A stretch of DNA of 41,173 bases from Pseudomonas fluorescens (GTDB taxonomy: Bacteria; Pseudomonadota; Gammaproteobacteria; Pseudomonadales; Pseudomonadaceae). Numbering within the stretch: the first letter of the stretch is position 1; each line of letters starts with the position of its first letter. The notes under the pieces were generated by a model. It was not told the DNA's origin. It searched no databases and worked only from the letters and a program-made list of their open reading frames with translations. The stretch lies in assembly GCF_018614775.1 (NCBI RefSeq), contig NZ_JAGGOF010000005.1, forward strand, positions 1 to 41,173. Direction: 5' to 3'. The position numbers were made by a program, and so were the translations under genes. Positions 40,935-41,173 of this stretch are shown here, in pieces.

Positions 40935-41173
40935 GGTTCCGCTCTTACAGCGGGTCACTTTTGAAAGGGCGCCAAAAGTAACCAAAAGCGCCTTGCCCCA
41001 CCACTCGGTGCCTCGCCTAGGCTCGGCATGCCCTCACTCCGGCATTGCTCCGTGGGCCCGCCGCGAAGGGCCATCCATGGCCCAGCGCGGCTAATCCGGC
41101 ATCCATGCCGGATTGCCCACTGCGCAACACCTCCGTTCGGCCATCGTGGTTAACGGGGCGCCCCAGATCAAAA
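40935..41173. repeat. Dispersed Pseudomonas intergenic repeat, truncated by the window edge
   Basis: The GGGTCACTTTTGAAAGGGCG opening and the CGGCATGCCCTCACTCCGGC centre belong to a repeat I recognise from the ends of many Pseudomonas genes. It contains small inverted repeats (AATCCGGCATCCATGCCGGATT around 41093-41114). It is often mis-called as small genes; none is called here. It continues beyond the window. Confidence 0.7.

Noticed and set aside
40683..40985. 100-codon open frame on the minus strand over the sspB end and terminator
   Set aside because: Low-complexity serine run is the antisense of the sspB acidic linker; it also crosses a strong terminator.

Overview
The window reads as core chromosome of a fluorescent Pseudomonas (P. 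fluorescens group). The evidence is high GC with G/C-ending codons, many copies of the GTGGGAGCGGGCTTGCTCGCGA-type REP element, the Pseudomonas-specific DUF3509 protein, and the typical gene sets cyoABCDE, rplM-rpsI-petABC-sspAB and norR/hmp. I see no rRNA, tRNA, CRISPR array, prophage or insertion sequence.

Layout. Bases 1-300 hold a same-direction tandem REP array. Bases 310-4700 carry a SirB1-family protein, a leucine-dehydrogenase-like protein, yebG with a textbook LexA box, psiE, a DUF3509 protein and an HPF/RaiA ribosome-hibernation factor. Bases 4700-9800 carry an AraC regulator divergent from an EamA exporter, a GhrB-like reductase, a YkgJ-type cysteine-cluster protein and cheV. Bases 9900-12850 form a nitric-oxide detoxification unit: norR divergent from hmp, with two GT-N7-AC NorR sites and a possible sigma-54 promoter between them. 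dsbB follows REP-rich DNA. Bases 14546-19392 are the cytochrome bo3 operon cyoABCDE. A RelE/HigB-like toxin and XRE antitoxin cassette sits at 19.5-20.2 kb, between two almost identical terminators.

Bases 20350-28700 carry an uncharacterised 234-aa protein, a DUF72 protein, a PAS-GGDEF diguanylate cyclase, a LysR regulator divergent from an ArgD-like aminotransferase, an MFS exporter divergent from an HxlR regulator, an OmpA-family glycine-zipper lipoprotein and YhcB/ZapG. Bases 28860-35710 carry an alpha/beta hydrolase, a TrpS with a C-terminal extension, zapE, a GlxA-type regulator divergent from an LCAD-like acyl-CoA dehydrogenase, and a Tas-like aldo/keto reductase. Bases 35956-40833 are rplM-rpsI, petABC (cytochrome bc1) and sspA-sspB. 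The right edge is a dispersed Pseudomonas intergenic repeat cut by the window end.

Functional themes are respiration (cyo and bc1), stress and nitrosative defence (hmp/norR, yebG, hpf, ssp), periplasmic disulfide formation and several local regulator-target pairs. I did not find a clearly new multi-gene system. The best leads are smaller: a leucine-dehydrogenase homologue whose catalytic lysine reads as valine, the toxin-antitoxin cassette bounded by a duplicated 35-base terminator and preceded by a perfect 11-bp inverted repeat, the TrpS C-terminal extension, paired hairpins between trpS and zapE, and the tandem REP array.
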